DNA from: Hansschlegelia beijingensis
GTDB taxonomy: Bacteria > Pseudomonadota > Alphaproteobacteria > Rhizobiales > Methylopilaceae
Length of the DNA stretch: 64,000 nt
Reading direction: 5' to 3'
Assembly (NCBI RefSeq): GCF_014196425.1
Contig: NZ_JACIDR010000001.1
Span: 620,001-684,000 of the forward strand
Of the stretch, positions 15,866 through 23,175 are shown piece after piece (position 1 is the stretch's first letter; each line of letters begins with the position of its first letter). The position numbers and the translations under genes were made by a program. The notes under the pieces were generated by a model. It saw nothing but the letters and a program-made list of their open reading frames with translations, made no database searches and was not told the origin of the DNA.

Positions 15866-15897
15866 CCCCCGAACGCTTGGATTCAGAGGAGATCGCG

Positions 15898-16260
15898 ATG
15901 CCCGTGAACCGCCGCCGCGGCGAGACCGAGGCCGTGTTCGACGGCCGGCCGCACCGCCTTGCGCTCACGCTCGGCGCGCTCGCGGAGCTCGAGCACGCGT
16001 TCGGCGTCGCCGACCTCGCGGCGCTTGCGGAGCGCTTCGAGAGCGGCCGGCTTTCGGCGTCCGACGCTTTACGCATTCTTGGCGCGGGCCTGCGCGGCGC
16101 CGGGGCGGAGATCGCCGACGCCGAGGTGGCGCGCCTGACACACGCGGCCGGCGCGGCCGGCTTCGTCCGGGCCGTGGCGGAGCTTCTCGAGGCGACCTTC
16201 GGCGGCGCGACGGAGGGCGGCGGCGGAGGCGCCCAAAACCCTTTCCCTGGGACGAACTGA
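15898..16260 (+). CDS. GTA gp10 family protein (tail assembly chaperone, short form)
   Basis: 120 residues: MPVNRRRGETEAVFDGRPHRLALTLGALAELEHAFG is diagnostic for GTA gp10 (PF11836 type), followed by a helical region with LSASDALRILGAGLRGAG. It corresponds in position and size to a phage gpG-type tail chaperone encoded before the tape measure. AGAGGAG lies about 5 nt before ATG 15898. The C-terminal Gly-run GGGGGAQNPFPGTN overlaps a C_CCT_TTC slippery heptamer; a -1 shift there would replace PGTN by the gp10.1 sequence, giving a product of about 182 aa. Confidence 0.88.
   Translation: MPVNRRRGETEAVFDGRPHRLALTLGALAELEHAFGVADLAALAERFESGRLSASDALRILGAGLRGAGAEIADAEVARLTHAAGAAGFVRAVAELLEATFGGATEGGGGGAQNPFPGTN
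16239..16245 (+). other. Candidate programmed -1 frameshift site (C_CCT_TTC)
   Basis: In the gp10 frame the codons are AAC CCT TTC, so C16239 plus CCT and TTC form X_XXY_YYZ. Simultaneous slippage re-pairs to CCC and TTT and enters the gp10.1 frame, which continues Pro-Trp-Asp-Glu-Leu. The gp10 stop TGA follows 13 nt later (16258-16260). Lambda-like tail chaperones use the same strategy. Confidence 0.6.
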
Positions 16261-16445
16261 CTGCCTTCGGGCTCGGCGTGCTGCGGCTTTCGCCGGACGC
16301 CTTCTGGCGCGCGACGCCGCGGGAGATCGCGGCGGCCGCCGAGGGAATGTTCGGCCGCCGGACGGCCGCGCCGCTGAACTGCTCCGAGCTCGCCGCCCTG
16401 ATGGCGCGCTTTCCAGATCGGGAGACCATCCATGCCGGACGCTGA
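16242..16445 (+). CDS. GTA gp10.1, small tail assembly chaperone frame (no ATG/GTG start upstream of conserved part)
   Basis: The frame encodes FPWDELTAFGLGVLRLSPDAFWRATPRE and ends AALMARFPDRETIHAGR (67 residues from 16242). The F-x-W...LGLGxLRLSPDxFWxxTPRE pattern matches the small conserved protein found after gp10 in GTA clusters (TIGR02216 type). No ATG, GTG or TTG precedes the conserved FPW motif in this frame; the first candidate, GTG 16278, would delete it. Expression as a -1 frameshift extension of gp10 at 16239-16245 therefore fits best. The end overlaps the gp11 start by 14 nt. Confidence 0.75.
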   Translation, partial: FPWDELTAFGLGVLRLSPDAFWRATPREIAAAAEGMFGRRTAAPLNCSELAALMARFPDRETIHAGR

Positions 16446-16947
16446 TCCCATCGTCGTCTCCGTCGACATCAGCGCCTTCCGGCGCGAGGTGACGGAAGCC
16501 GAGCGCCTGTCGCGCGGCTTCGGGCGCGCGCTCGGCGACGCGCTGGAGGGCGGGGTCGTGCGGGGACGCTCGCTGACCGACGTGCTGCGCGGTCTCGGGG
16601 CGAGGCTCTCGGCGCTCGCGCTGTCCGCAGCGCTGAAGCCCGTCGAGAACGCGCTCGGCGGCCTGTTCTCGAACCTCACGCGCGGACTGCTCGGCGGCGT
16701 CGCCCCTTTCGCCGCGGGCGGCCAGCTGAGCGCGCCGGGCGTCCTGGCGTCGGGCGGCGCGGCGTCCGCGCTCGCTGACCCCGGGGCCGCGCCGCCGCCG
16801 GCCCGCGGCGGTCCGGCGGCGGCCGCGGCGACCGCGCCGGTGACGGTGAACATCGCGACGCCCGACATCGAAGGGTTCCGGCGCTCGGAGACCCAGGTGG
16901 CCGCGGCCCTCGCCCGCGCCGTGGCGCGGGGCCGCCGCGGGCTGTGA
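16432..16947 (+). CDS. GTA tape measure protein, short (RcGTA gp11 homologue)
   Basis: 171 residues. DPIVVSVDISAFRREVTEAE then GFGRALGDALEGGVVRGRSLTDVLRGLGARLSALAL matches the GTA tape measure family. A mildly hydrophobic Gly/Ala/Pro-rich middle and a C-terminal VTVNIATPDIEGFRRSETQVAAALARAVARGRRG follow. Its brevity compared with siphophage tape measures agrees with the short GTA tail. It starts inside gp10.1 (14-nt overlap). Confidence 0.88.
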   Translation: MPDADPIVVSVDISAFRREVTEAERLSRGFGRALGDALEGGVVRGRSLTDVLRGLGARLSALALSAALKPVENALGGLFSNLTRGLLGGVAPFAAGGQLSAPGVLASGGAASALADPGAAPPPARGGPAAAAATAPVTVNIATPDIEGFRRSETQVAAALARAVARGRRGL

Positions 16948-16955
16948 GGTCGACG

Positions 16956-17055
16956 CGTCATCCCGGACGGCCTTTGGGCTGATCCGGCGTCGCGCCCCGA
17001 TCCGCTCCTTTTCTGCTCACGATCCCGGCTGTCGCGTCGTTCGGCCGGGATGACG
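16956..17055. repeat. REP-like palindromic repeat, copy 2 (gp11-gp12 gap)
   Basis: Left arm CGTCATCCCGG (16956-16966) and right arm CCGGGATGACG (17045-17055) are perfect inverted repeats. Interior GATCCGGCGTCGCG and CGATCCCGGCT match copy 1. Confidence 0.75.
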
Positions 17056-17064
17056 GAGGTCTCC

Positions 17065-17694
17065 ATGACCCCCTTTCACGAGGTGCGCTTCCCGACCGAC
17101 ATCGCGCGCGGCGCGACGGGCGGACCGGAGCGCAGGACCGAGATCGCGACGCTCGGCTCCGGCTTCGAGGAGCGCAACGCGGTGTGGGCCCATGCGCGCC
17201 GGCGCTGGGACGCCGGGCTCGGCGTCCGCACGCTGGCGCAGCTGTCCGTCGTGGTGGCGTTCTTCGAGGAGCGGCGTGGCCGGCTGATCGGCTTCCGCTT
17301 CCGCGATCCGCTCGACCACTCCTCCGCCGCGCCCGGGGCCGCCGTCACGGCGACCGACCAGCCGCTCGCGACGGGCGACGGCGAGACCATGACGTTCGGG
17401 CTGCAGAAGACCTACGGCGCCGCGTTCGATCCCTACCGGCGGCCGATACGAAAGCCTGTCGCCGGAACCGTCAGGGTCGCGGTGGCGGGCGTCGAGACCA
17501 CAGCCTTCACGCTCGATCCCGTGAACGGAGCGGTGACGCTCGACGCGCCGCCGCCTGGGGGCGCAGCCGTGACGGCCGGCTTCGCGTTCGACGTGCCGGT
17601 CCGGTTCGACACGGACCGGCTGGAGATCGAGCTATCCGCCTTCGAGGCGGGCTCCGCGCCGTCGGTCCCGCTCGTCGAGATCCGGCTGAGCTGA
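17065..17694 (+). CDS. GTA distal tail protein, DUF2460/TIGR02217 (RcGTA gp12 homologue)
   Basis: 209 residues from ATG 17065, which has GGAGG 5 nt upstream; an in-frame ATG at 17050 is less well placed. FHEVRFPTDIARGATGGPERRTEIATLGSGFEERN and WAHARRRWDAGLGVRTLAQL are diagnostic for this family; DPVNGAVTLDAPP and FDVPVRFDTDRLEIE follow. In the RcGTA particle this is the distal tail protein that links the tube to the baseplate hub. The gene begins just after a palindromic repeat. Confidence 0.93.
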   Translation: MTPFHEVRFPTDIARGATGGPERRTEIATLGSGFEERNAVWAHARRRWDAGLGVRTLAQLSVVVAFFEERRGRLIGFRFRDPLDHSSAAPGAAVTATDQPLATGDGETMTFGLQKTYGAAFDPYRRPIRKPVAGTVRVAVAGVETTAFTLDPVNGAVTLDAPPPGGAAVTAGFAFDVPVRFDTDRLEIELSAFEAGSAPSVPLVEIRLS

Positions 17695-17705
17695 CGAGGG
17701 CCGCC

Positions 17706-18578
17706 ATGCGCCAGATCCCCGAGCCCCTGCAGGCGGCGCTCGCCTCGGGCGTCACCACGCTCGCCCGCTGCTGGCGGCTGACGCGGCGCGACGGCGTCGC
17801 GATGGGCTTCACCGACCATGACGAGGACATCGCTTTCGACGGCCTCGCCTATCGGGCCGCGAGCGGCATGACGGCCTCCGCCGCCGAGACCGCGCTCGGC
17901 CTCGCGGTCGGCGGGCTCGAGGTGGCCGGCGCGCTCGACGACGACGGCCTGGGCGAGGCCGACCTCGCCCGCGGCCTCTATGACGGCGCGGAGGTCGCGC
18001 TGTTCCTGGTCGACTGGTCGGCGGCCGACAGCCGGCTGCTGCTGTTCGCGGGCGCGCTCGGCGAGGTCGCCCGGGAGGGCGGGCTGTTCACCGCCGAGCT
18101 CCGGAGTCTGGCGCACGCGCTGGCCCAGCCGCAGGGCCGCGTCTACCAGCGGACCTGCGACGCCGACCTCGGCGACGCCCGCTGCGGCGTCGATCTCTGC
18201 CGCCCGGAGCATCGCGCCGAAGGGCAGGTGGCGAGCTTGGCGGGCGCCCGCGGCTTCTCCTCCGCGGCGCTCGCGGGCCGCGGCGCGATCTTCGCCCGCG
18301 GGCGGCTCGTCTGGACGGCCGGCGCCAATTCGGGCGCGGCCTGCGAGCTGCGCCGCCACGCGGACGCGCTCGCGGAGCTCGCCGAGCCGCCCGCCATGCC
18401 GATCGCCGTGGGCGACGCGTTCACGGTCACGGCCGGCTGCGACAAGCAACTCGCGACCTGCCGCGAGCGCTTCGCCAACCTGCTGAACTTCCGCGGTTTC
18501 CCGCAGATGCCCGGCAATGACTGGCTGTCCGGGGCGGCCCGCGAGGACGGCGACAATGACGGAGGCCGGCTTGTCTGA
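17706..18578 (+). CDS. GTA baseplate hub protein, DUF2163/TIGR02218 (RcGTA gp13 homologue)
   Basis: 290 residues. ALASGVTTLARCWRLTRRDGVAMGFTDHDEDI is the family signature; LRSLAHALAQPQGRVYQRTCDADLGDARCGVDL and AGCDKQLATCRERFANLLNFRGFPQMPGNDWL follow. Cys in CDADLGDARCGVDLC, CDK and TCRERF could provide ligands for an iron-sulfur cluster, as reported for hub proteins of lambda-like tails and for RcGTA. It overlaps gp14 by 23 bp. It acts at the tail tip during host contact. Confidence 0.93.
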   Translation: MRQIPEPLQAALASGVTTLARCWRLTRRDGVAMGFTDHDEDIAFDGLAYRAASGMTASAAETALGLAVGGLEVAGALDDDGLGEADLARGLYDGAEVALFLVDWSAADSRLLLFAGALGEVAREGGLFTAELRSLAHALAQPQGRVYQRTCDADLGDARCGVDLCRPEHRAEGQVASLAGARGFSSAALAGRGAIFARGRLVWTAGANSGAACELRRHADALAELAEPPAMPIAVGDAFTVTAGCDKQLATCRERFANLLNFRGFPQMPGNDWLSGAAREDGDNDGGRLV

Positions 18579-19032
18579 GCGTGCGCACGGCCCGACGCAG
18601 GACGCCGCCGCCGTGGTGGCCGCCGCGCGCTCCTGGCTCGGCACGCCCTACCGCCACCAGGCGAGCCTCAAGGGCGCGGGCGCCGATTGCCTCGGCGTGG
18701 TGCGCGGCGTGTGGCGCGAACTGGTCGGGCCCGAGCCCGAGCCGCCGCCGCCCTACGGCCGCTCCTGGGCCGCGGACGGCGCCGGGGAACTGATGCTGGA
18801 GGCCGCCTCCCGCTGGCTGGTCGCGGCGCCGCCCGTCCCGGTCGCGGCCGGCGACGTGCTGCTGTTCCGCGTGCGCCGTGACGGTCCCGCGCAGCATGCC
18901 GGGATCGCGACCGGCGCGGACACGATGGTCCACGCCTATGACGGCCACGCCGTCGCCGAGACCGCGATCCCGGACGTCTGGCGCGCCCGGCTCGTCGGCC
19001 GCTTCCGGTTTCCGGCGCGCTTGACCGGTTGA
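18556..19032 (+). CDS. GTA NlpC/P60 cell-wall peptidase (RcGTA gp14 homologue)
   Basis: 158 residues. Catalytic Cys45 in GAGADCLGVVRGVWRE and His114 in DGPAQHAGIATG; the flow WLGTPYRHQASLKGAGADC is typical of the phage NlpC/P60 (TIGR02219) group. It cuts recipient peptidoglycan as part of the tail tip. ATG 18556 lies in the end of gp13 with GAGG about 9 nt upstream. Followed by the third palindromic repeat. Confidence 0.93.
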   Translation: MTEAGLSERAHGPTQDAAAVVAAARSWLGTPYRHQASLKGAGADCLGVVRGVWRELVGPEPEPPPPYGRSWAADGAGELMLEAASRWLVAAPPVPVAAGDVLLFRVRRDGPAQHAGIATGADTMVHAYDGHAVAETAIPDVWRARLVGRFRFPARLTG

Positions 19033-19064
19033 GCCGAAGCCGACGCCCGCAAGGCTGAGCTCGC

Positions 19065-19147
19065 CGTCCTCCGGCCTGGCCCGAGGACCCATGCCCCGCC
19101 GGGGCTCGACGCTCGAACGACTCCTCCGGCCAAGCCGGAGGATGACG
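19065..19147. repeat. REP-like palindromic repeat, copy 3, diverged (gp14-gp15 gap)
   Basis: Left arm CGTCCTCCGGC (19065-19075) opposes GCCGGAGGATGACG (19134-19147), inverted except for 3 extra bases on the right. The outer ends resemble copies 1 and 2; the interior is diverged. Confidence 0.5.
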
Positions 19148-19189
19148 CCCTTCTTCCCCACGCGCTTCCTGATCCCGAAAGCCCTTCTC

Positions 19190-22100
19190 ATGGCCGTGCT
19201 TGCGCTCACCGCCGTCGGCTCCGCGATCGGCGGGGCGCTGCTGCCCGGAGGGCTCAGCTTCCTCGGCGCGAGCCTGTCGGGCGCCGCGCTCGGCGGCGCG
19301 CTGGGCGGGCTCGCGGGCGCCGCGCTCGACCAGAGCCTGCTCGCGCCGACCCACAAGGCCAGGGGGCCGCGCCTCACCGATCTGCGCATCACCGCCTCGA
19401 CCGAAGGCGCGCCGGTGATGCGCGTCTATGGCCGCATGCGGATCGGCGGGCAGGTGATCTGGGCGAGCCGGTTCCGGGAGACCAGCTCCACCGAAAGCCA
19501 TGGCGGCAAGGGCGGCGGCCCCAAGGTCCGGACCACCACCTACGCCTATTCGGCGAGCTTCGCGGTCGGCCTGTGCGAGGGCCCGATCTCGGCGATCGGC
19601 CGGATCTGGGCGGACGGCGAGCCGCTCGACCGGGGCGCCCACGAGATCCGGCTCCATCGCGGCACGGGGGACCAGCAGCCCGACCCCAAGATCGTGGCGG
19701 TGGAGGGCGCGGACTTCGCGCCGGCCTATCGCGGGCTCGCCTATCTGGTGTTCGAGGAGCTGCCGCTCGAGGCTTTCGGCAACCGCGTGCCGCAGATCAC
19801 CGTCGAGGTGATCCGCCGGCCGCCTTCGGAGGCGCCGCAGCTCGAGGATCTCGTCACCGGCGTGACGCTGATCCCCGGCGCGTCCGAATTCGCCTATGCG
19901 ACCGACGTGGTCGAGCGCAGGACCGGCTTCGGCGCCTGGCGGGCCGAGAACGCCCATGTGGCGGGCGGGCGGGCCGATCTCGTCGAGGCGCTCGAAGACC
20001 TTCAGGCGCTGGCGCCTGCGGCGGGCCACGTCTCTCTGGTGGTCGCCTGGCACGGCACGGATCTGCGCGTCGGCCATTGCGAGATCGTCCCCAAGGCGGA
20101 GCTCGTCGCGAAGCCGACGCGGCCCTGGGAGTGGCTCGTGTCGGGCCGCGAGCGCCATCAGGTCCCGCTCGTCTCCCGGCGCGACGGCGCGCCCGCGGTC
20201 GGCGGCGCTCCGGCGGACCGCGCCGTCTTCCAGGCGATCCGCGAGCTGAAGGCCCGGGGCCTCAAGGTCATGCTGAACCCGTTCGTGATGATGGACGTCG
20301 CGCCGGAGAACGGCCTGCCCGATCCCTATGGCGGGCCGGAGCAGGCCGCCTATCCCTGGCGCGGCCGCATCACCTGCATCCCCGCGTCGGGGCGTCCGGG
20401 CTCGCCGGACAGGACGACCGCGATCGCGGCCGAGGTCGACGCATTCTTCGGGGCCGCGGCGGCCGGCGATTTCACGTGGCGCGAAGGGCCCATGACGGTC
20501 GGCTATGACGGGCCCGACGAATGGTCCTACCGCCGCTTCGTGCTGCACATGGCGCGGATCGCGCTCGCGGCCGGCGGCGTCGACGGCTTCCTGATCGGCT
20601 CCGAGATGGTCGGCCTGACCCGGCTGCGCGACGCGCCCGGAAGCTATCCGGCGGTCCAGAAGCTGCGGGAGCTCGCGGCCGAGGCGCGCGCCATGCTCGG
20701 GCCGGAGGTCCGCATCGGCTATGCGGCGGACTGGACCGAATACGCCAATCATCGCCCGCAGGACGGCTCGGGCGACCTGTTCTTCCACCTCGACCCGCTG
20801 TGGGCCGACGACAACATCGACTTCGTCGGCGTCGACAATTACGCGCCGCTCGCCGACTGGCGCGACGGCCCGGGCCATCTGGACGCGGAGGCCGGCTGGC
20901 GGGGCCCGCGCGACGCCGCCTATCTCGACGCCAACATCGAGGGCGGCGAGGGCTTCGACTGGTTCTACGCCAGTCCCGCCGACCGGCTGTCGCAAAGCCG
21001 CACGCCGATCGTCGACACCGCGCATGGCGAGCACTGGGCGTTCCGCTTCGAGGATTTTCGCGGCTGGTGGGAGAACCCGCACCATGACCGGCCGGGCGGC
21101 GTCCGCGCCGCCACGCCGACCGCCTGGGTCCCGCAGTCGAAGCCGATCGTGCTCTGCGAGATCGGCTGCCCGGCGGTCGACCGCGGGCCCAACCAGCCGA
21201 ACGTGTTCGTCGACGCCAAGTCCGCCGAATCCGCCATTCCGCATTTCTCCAGCGGAAGCCGCGACGACCTCGCCCAACGCGCCTGCCTGACCGCGCAGCT
21301 CCAGCACTGGGCGCCGGCGAGCGGCGCCAATCCCGTCTCGGCGCTGACCGGTGAGCGGATGATCGATCCGGCGCGGATCTTCGTCTGGACCTGGGACGCG
21401 CGCCCGCACGCCGCCTTCCCGCTGCGCCGCGACGTGTGGGCCGACGCGGAGAACTGGCGGCTCGGCCACTGGCTCACCGGCCGGCTCGGCTTCGCGGCGC
21501 TGCGCGACGTGGTGGCGGACATCGGCGGCGGGCTCGGCGCGCCGCTCGCGCTCGACGATCTCGACGGTCTGGTGCGCGGCTACGCGCTCGACGCGGTGAT
21601 GAGCCCGCGCGAGGCGATCGAGCCGCTGCTCGACGCCTATGGCGCCGTGGCGCGGGCGAGCGGCGCCGCGCTGCGCTTCTCGAACGCCGCGCCGGCGCTC
21701 GCCGCGGAGCTCACGCCGGCGGAGCTGATCGATCCCGGCGCTGACAAGCGGCTCTACCGGCTGACGCGCGGCCAGGCCTCGGAGGCGCCGCGCGCGCTCA
21801 AGCTGACCCATATCGACCCGGAGGCCGACTACCGGCAGAGCGCGGTCGAGGCGCGGCGGCTCGCCGGCGAGGGCAGGGCGGTCGCCGAGGCCGCCTTCCC
21901 GCTCGCGCTGCCGTCCGAGGAGGCGCAGGCGCTCGCCGACGGCATGCTGATCGAGACCTCGGTGGCGCGGGAGCGGGCCGAATGGGCGCTGCCGCCGAGC
22001 CGCCTCGCGCTCGAGCCGGGCGACCTCGTGACCTTCACGGCCCAGGGCCGCGCGATGCTGATGCGGCTCGACAGCGTCGGCGAGGAATATGCGCGCCCGA

Positions 22101-23128
22101 TCAGGGCGACGCGCTTCGACCCCGGCGCGCGCGACGTCGAGGCGGCGGCGATCGAGCGTCGCCCGCCGCCGCCGCCCGGGCGGCCGACCGCGCCGGCCTT
22201 CGAGATCCTCGACCTGCCGCTGCTGTCCGGCGAGGAGCCGGCGCACGCGCCGCGGCTCGCGGCTTACGCGCGACCCTGGACCCCGGTGGCGGTCTACCGG
22301 TCCGACGGGGGCGACGGCTTCGTCTACGACCAGACCTTGCCGCAGCCGGCGGTGATCGGCCGGCTCGCCGCGCCGCTCGCCCGCCACGACAGCGGCCGGT
22401 TCGACCGCGCCAACGCGCTCGAGGTCGAGGTCGGGCCGGACCGCACGCTGGAAAGCCGCAGCGAGGCCGCCGTGCTGAACGGCGCCAATGTCGCGGCCGT
22501 GCGCGGTCCCGCCGGCGCCTGGGAGGTCCTGCAGTTCTGCTCCGCCGAACTGGTCGGCCCCGGGCGTTATCGCCTGACGGATCTGCTGCGCGGCCAGGCC
22601 GGGACCGAGGACGCCATCGGCGCGCCGACGCCGGAAGGCGCGGCCTTCGTGCTGATCGACGCGCGCACGCCGCCTTCCGCCGCGCCCGAGACCGAGCGGG
22701 GACGCCTCGTCAGATGGCGCGTCGGGCCGGTCAGCCGACCGCGCGACGATGCGAGCTATGTCGAGGCGCAGGCCGTGATGGCCGGGCGGGGCCTGACGCC
22801 GCTTGCGCCGGTCCACCTGCGGGCGCGGCGGAACCCGGGCGCCGGCGACGTGACGCTGAGCTGGGTCCGTCGCACTCGCCTCGGCGGCGACGATTTCGAG
22901 ATCCGCGACGTGCGGCTCGGAGAGGACGCGGAAGCCTACGAGGTCCAGATCCTCGACGGCGGCGTCCCGGTGCGGACCATCCCGGCCTCCTCGCAGTCGG
23001 CCGTGTACCCGCACGCAGAGCAGCTTGCGGACTTCGGCGCCGCGCCTGAGGCGGTCGAGATCGCGGTCCGCCAGCTTTCCGCGACCGTCGGGCCGGGCCT
23101 CACCGCCCGCGCGACCCTGCCGCTTTAG
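19190..23128 (+). CDS. GTA tail-tip megatron protein with TIM-barrel domain (RcGTA gp15 homologue)
   Basis: 1312 residues from ATG 19190, close to the size of RcGTA gp15. The N-terminus has Gly/Ala-rich helices (VGSAIGGALLPGGLSFLGAS), then RGPRLTDLRITASTEGAPVMRVYGRMRIGGQVIW, typical of the phage tail host-specificity family. The GTA TIM-barrel-like domain lies around 420-750 (FVGVDNYAPLADWRD; GWRGPRDAAYLDANIEGGEGFDWFYAS; CEIGCPAVDRGPNQPNVFVD), followed by a tail-3-like domain and C-terminal beta-rich modules (LTDLLRGQAGTEDAIG). It forms the central tail tip. Upstream in-frame codons (from 19091) lie in the palindromic repeat. Confidence 0.95.
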   Translation: MAVLALTAVGSAIGGALLPGGLSFLGASLSGAALGGALGGLAGAALDQSLLAPTHKARGPRLTDLRITASTEGAPVMRVYGRMRIGGQVIWASRFRETSSTESHGGKGGGPKVRTTTYAYSASFAVGLCEGPISAIGRIWADGEPLDRGAHEIRLHRGTGDQQPDPKIVAVEGADFAPAYRGLAYLVFEELPLEAFGNRVPQITVEVIRRPPSEAPQLEDLVTGVTLIPGASEFAYATDVVERRTGFGAWRAENAHVAGGRADLVEALEDLQALAPAAGHVSLVVAWHGTDLRVGHCEIVPKAELVAKPTRPWEWLVSGRERHQVPLVSRRDGAPAVGGAPADRAVFQAIRELKARGLKVMLNPFVMMDVAPENGLPDPYGGPEQAAYPWRGRITCIPASGRPGSPDRTTAIAAEVDAFFGAAAAGDFTWREGPMTVGYDGPDEWSYRRFVLHMARIALAAGGVDGFLIGSEMVGLTRLRDAPGSYPAVQKLRELAAEARAMLGPEVRIGYAADWTEYANHRPQDGSGDLFFHLDPLWADDNIDFVGVDNYAPLADWRDGPGHLDAEAGWRGPRDAAYLDANIEGGEGFDWFYASPADRLSQSRTPIVDTAHGEHWAFRFEDFRGWWENPHHDRPGGVRAATPTAWVPQSKPIVLCEIGCPAVDRGPNQPNVFVDAKSAESAIPHFSSGSRDDLAQRACLTAQLQHWAPASGANPVSALTGERMIDPARIFVWTWDARPHAAFPLRRDVWADAENWRLGHWLTGRLGFAALRDVVADIGGGLGAPLALDDLDGLVRGYALDAVMSPREAIEPLLDAYGAVARASGAALRFSNAAPALAAELTPAELIDPGADKRLYRLTRGQASEAPRALKLTHIDPEADYRQSAVEARRLAGEGRAVAEAAFPLALPSEEAQALADGMLIETSVARERAEWALPPSRLALEPGDLVTFTAQGRAMLMRLDSVGEEYARPIRATRFDPGARDVEAAAIERRPPPPPGRPTAPAFEILDLPLLSGEEPAHAPRLAAYARPWTPVAVYRSDGGDGFVYDQTLPQPAVIGRLAAPLARHDSGRFDRANALEVEVGPDRTLESRSEAAVLNGANVAAVRGPAGAWEVLQFCSAELVGPGRYRLTDLLRGQAGTEDAIGAPTPEGAAFVLIDARTPPSAAPETERGRLVRWRVGPVSRPRDDASYVEAQAVMAGRGLTPLAPVHLRARRNPGAGDVTLSWVRRTRLGGDDFEIRDVRLGEDAEAYEVQILDGGVPVRTIPASSQSAVYPHAEQLADFGAAPEAVEIAVRQLSATVGPGLTARATLPL

Positions 23129-23175
23129 CCGTCCGGGGTCCGCCCGTCTTCACCCGCCTTCTCGGGAGCCTGCCC

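Noticed and set aside
16230-16240. Alternative slippery site CCCAAAA just before the C_CCT_TTC heptamer.
   Set aside because: In the gp10 frame it is C_CAA_AAC, which does not satisfy X_XXY_YYZ in the P site; the next heptamer does.
18668-23014. A 1448-codon open frame on the minus strand opposite gp15 and gp14.
   Set aside because: It mirrors the codon bias of gp14/gp15 in a GC-rich genome, is Arg/Pro/Gly/Asp-rich without domains, and the plus-strand genes have clear homology.
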